DNA from: Flavobacterium sp. WC2421
GTDB taxonomy: Bacteria > Bacteroidota > Bacteroidia > Flavobacteriales > Flavobacteriaceae
Assembly: GCF_040822115.1 (NCBI RefSeq)
Contig: NZ_CP162004.1
Coordinates: forward strand, 372,001-436,000
DNA length: 64,000 nt
Direction of reading: 5' to 3'
The number at the start of each line of letters is the position of its first letter. Position 1 is the first letter of the stretch. The notes under the pieces are model-generated. The model was not told where the DNA came from, did not search any database, and saw nothing but the letters and a program-made list of their open reading frames with translations. Positions 62,310 to 64,000 of the stretch are shown here, piece by piece. A program made the translations under genes and the position numbers.

Positions 62310-63335
62310 TTATCCGTTTCTTGTAGACTCTCTTTCTTTCAAAATTGTTTTAATAACCACCGTTTTAAAAGGTAAATTTTCTTCTTTAGCTTCTAAACGA
62401 TCAATTAACAACAAAGCTGCTTTTTCTCCAATTTCAGGCGCATGTTGGCTTACAGTTGTAACACTTGGAGTTAGCCTTCTCGAAGCTAATATTCCATCTG
62501 CAAAACCAATAATTGATAATTCTTCAGGTATTTTAAAACCATGTTTTAGTCCATACTTTAATGCAGCAACCGTATCCGTTTCTTCCAAAGCAAAAATTGC
62601 ATCTATAGGCTCATTTGAAGGAATATTTAAAACAGCGGCACTTAAATCATCTTCTGAGTTTGTTCTTAAAATAATAGTTTCATTTACTGCAACACCATTA
62701 TTTTTCAACGCTTGTAAATAACCATCTGTACGCAATTTACCAACACTAAGTTTATCTACTGATGAAAACAATGCTATGTTTTTACAGCCTAAATCAATTA
62801 ATCTTTGTGTAGAATTTAAAGCTGAATTAAAATCATCAACCACGACTTTATCACATTCAATTTCATCCGCTATTCTATCAAACATTACTATAGGAGTTCC
62901 GTCATTTATTATTGCTGAGAAATGAGAATAATCCTGAAGCTTCTGTGCTTCTTCAGATACTGATAAAATGAAGCCATCAATAGTTCCATTACTAAGCATT
63001 TCTAATGTATTTATTTCCTTTTCAATCGACTCATTAGAAATACAAGTAATCACATTATATCCTTTTTCATCCGCAACTTTTTCAATACCACTAAAAACTT
63101 TTGCGAAAAAAGAATTTAAAATATTGGGTATAATAACACCAATTGTTTTTGTTTTTCTGTTTTTTAGATTTAAACCAATAACATTGGGTTTATAATTTTT
63201 AAGTTTAGCGTATTCTTTTATCTTAATTTTTGTTTGATCACTAATCTCAGGACTATCATTAAGGGCTTTTGAAACTGTAGAAACAGAAACGTTAAGTTCT
63301 TTTGCAATTTGTTTAAGAGTTGCTTTAACTTTCAT
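62310..63335 (-). CDS. LacI-family transcriptional regulator (third copy)
   Basis: The 341-aa regulator starts at the Met at 63335 (MKVKATLKQIAKELNVSVST). The frame from 63491 adds a non-coding-looking hydrophobic prefix. The HTH is related to the two regulators near 22-24 kb, but after TVSKAL it reads NDSPEISDQTK instead of KNYPDVSEKTK, so its DNA target may differ. An effector domain of the ribose/galactose-binding type follows (KTIGVIIPNILNSFF). No sugar genes adjoin it in the window, so its regulon is unknown. Confidence 0.92.
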   Translation of the reverse strand: MKVKATLKQIAKELNVSVSTVSKALNDSPEISDQTKIKIKEYAKLKNYKPNVIGLNLKNRKTKTIGVIIPNILNSFFAKVFSGIEKVADEKGYNVITCISNESIEKEINTLEMLSNGTIDGFILSVSEEAQKLQDYSHFSAIINDGTPIVMFDRIADEIECDKVVVDDFNSALNSTQRLIDLGCKNIALFSSVDKLSVGKLRTDGYLQALKNNGVAVNETIILRTNSEDDLSAAVLNIPSNEPIDAIFALEETDTVAALKYGLKHGFKIPEELSIIGFADGILASRRLTPSVTTVSQHAPEIGEKAALLLIDRLEAKEENLPFKTVVIKTILKERESTRNG

Positions 63336-63613
63336 AATTATGTATTTGTTGACTAAATTAGTAATAATAGTATCTTGAATAGTCTCTAACTTTAAATATA
63401 ATAGCAATTTACATGCTATAAAAAAAGACAGTATTATTCTATAAAAATAGCTGGTAAGAATGCAATATAAAAATTTTATTATTGATAACAAAAGTAATAC
63501 AAAAATAGAATAGATGTATTAAGTAAAAATCCAAAAGATAAAAATACAACGACACCCTAAATATACAATTGATTATCAGTGTAAAAACAAGTGAAAATTA
63601 TTCTTTTAAGGTA
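63336..63613. other. Intergenic stretch between lacI-type gene and rplM
   Basis: AT-rich and non-coding. Two overlapping candidate -7 elements for the leftward lacI-type gene lie at 63489-63496 (TACTTTTG on the minus strand) and 63500-63507 (TATTTTTG). Either predicts a leader of about 150 nt. No -33 fits well. Confidence 0.4.
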
Positions 63614-63644
63614 TTTGTATTTAAAATAATTAATTGTACTTTTG
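63614..63644 (+). promoter_or_regulatory. Promoter of rplM
   Basis: TTTG (63614-63617), 19 nt, then TACTTTTG (63637-63644) is a full consensus Bacteroidetes promoter. A short hairpin ATCCCC/GGGGAT (63646-63663) sits at the predicted transcript start. Confidence 0.75.
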
Positions 63645-63687
63645 CATCCCCTTTAATGGGGATGGAATGTTTAATTAAAAAATTATT

Positions 63688-64000
63688 ATGGACGCATTAA
63701 GCTACAAGACACAATCAGCAAGCAAAGCCACCGTTACAAAAGAGTGGATCGTTGTAGATGCTGAAGGTCATAACTTAGGTCGTCTTGCTTCAAAAGTCGC
63801 TATGATTTTAAGAGGTAAGTACAAGCCAAGTTACACACCGCACGTTGACTGTGGAGATAACGTAATTGTTATCAACTCAGAAAAAATTAACCTTACAGGT
63901 AACAAAATGGACGAAAAGATTTACATGCGTCACACAGGTTACCCAGGAGGACAAAGAACTTTAACTGCTAAAGTATTGCAATCGAAAAACCCTGCATTAT
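63688..64000 (+). CDS. rplM: 50S ribosomal protein L13 (partial, cut by window end)
   Basis: The first 104 residues are present. The L13 pattern is clear: [40 protein letters not shown], and [18 protein letters not shown] followed by HTGYPGG. The 3' end lies beyond the window. rpsI normally follows it. The consensus promoter and leader hairpin upstream suit a highly expressed ribosomal operon with possible leader-based feedback. Confidence 0.97.
   Translation, partial: MDALSYKTQSASKATVTKEWIVVDAEGHNLGRLASKVAMILRGKYKPSYTPHVDCGDNVIVINSEKINLTGNKMDEKIYMRHTGYPGGQRTLTAKVLQSKNPAL

Overview
The window looks like chromosome of a Flavobacterium-type Bacteroidetes. It is AT-rich. It carries a SusC/SusD pair, an alternative complex III respiratory operon, a DUF2723 protein, and promoters of the Bacteroidetes type (TTTG, about 19-20 nt, then TAnnTTTG). 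Genus is inferred from gene content and sequence style; no search was run.

Region 1 (1-24.4 kb) is a carbohydrate-utilisation region. On the minus strand, susC-susD end at a strong terminator (9084-9110). They are followed by a four-gene unit: two VCBS/ASPIC lipoproteins, a vanadium-haloperoxidase-like lipoprotein and a GyrI-like protein. A monocistronic GH65 gene (minus) diverges from a plus-strand operon of GH32, sugar-porter MFS, PfkB fructokinase and GH13. Two tandem LacI paralogues follow. Three near-identical tandem operator pairs (67-101, 13751-13784, 16244-16277) sit at the promoters. Their centre is about 55-56 bp from the -7 element in three cases and 67 bp in the fourth. This suggests one LacI-type factor acting from upstream, possibly as an activator. 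The gene set suits sucrose, fructo-oligosaccharides or mixed alpha-glucosides: surface import by SusCD, periplasmic cleavage by GH32/GH65/GH13, import by the MFS protein, and phosphorylation of fructose.

Region 2 (24.4-45.4 kb) is core genome. It holds queG (apparently with an ATT start), ruvB, the actABCDEF-coxBA respiratory operon, a SPOR protein, a lipoprotein, rimP-nusA-infB with a terminator-like hairpin in its leader, and a universal stress protein.

Region 3 (45,441-51,442) is a compact 6-kb integrative element in the 3' end of tRNA-Gln(TTG), bounded by 17-bp direct repeats. It carries a tyrosine integrase, paired 10-bp repeats at both ends that look like integrase arm sites, and an excisionase-like HTH protein. 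It also has a serine recombinase, an unknown three-gene cargo operon, and a 170-aa protein joining an HTH to a CRESS/HUH-like replication endonuclease signature (HLH and YxxK). Three consecutive palindromes lie directly upstream of that last gene. The element also appears to supply a replacement terminator for the tRNA it interrupted. This is the part most likely to hold an undescribed system.

Region 4 (51.7-64 kb) is core genome again: a DUF2723 membrane protein, polysaccharide deacetylase, a cysteine-free thioredoxin-fold protein, a metallophosphoesterase, a surface protein, polA, a third LacI regulator, and the start of rplM cut by the window edge. No rRNA genes or CRISPR arrays were seen.
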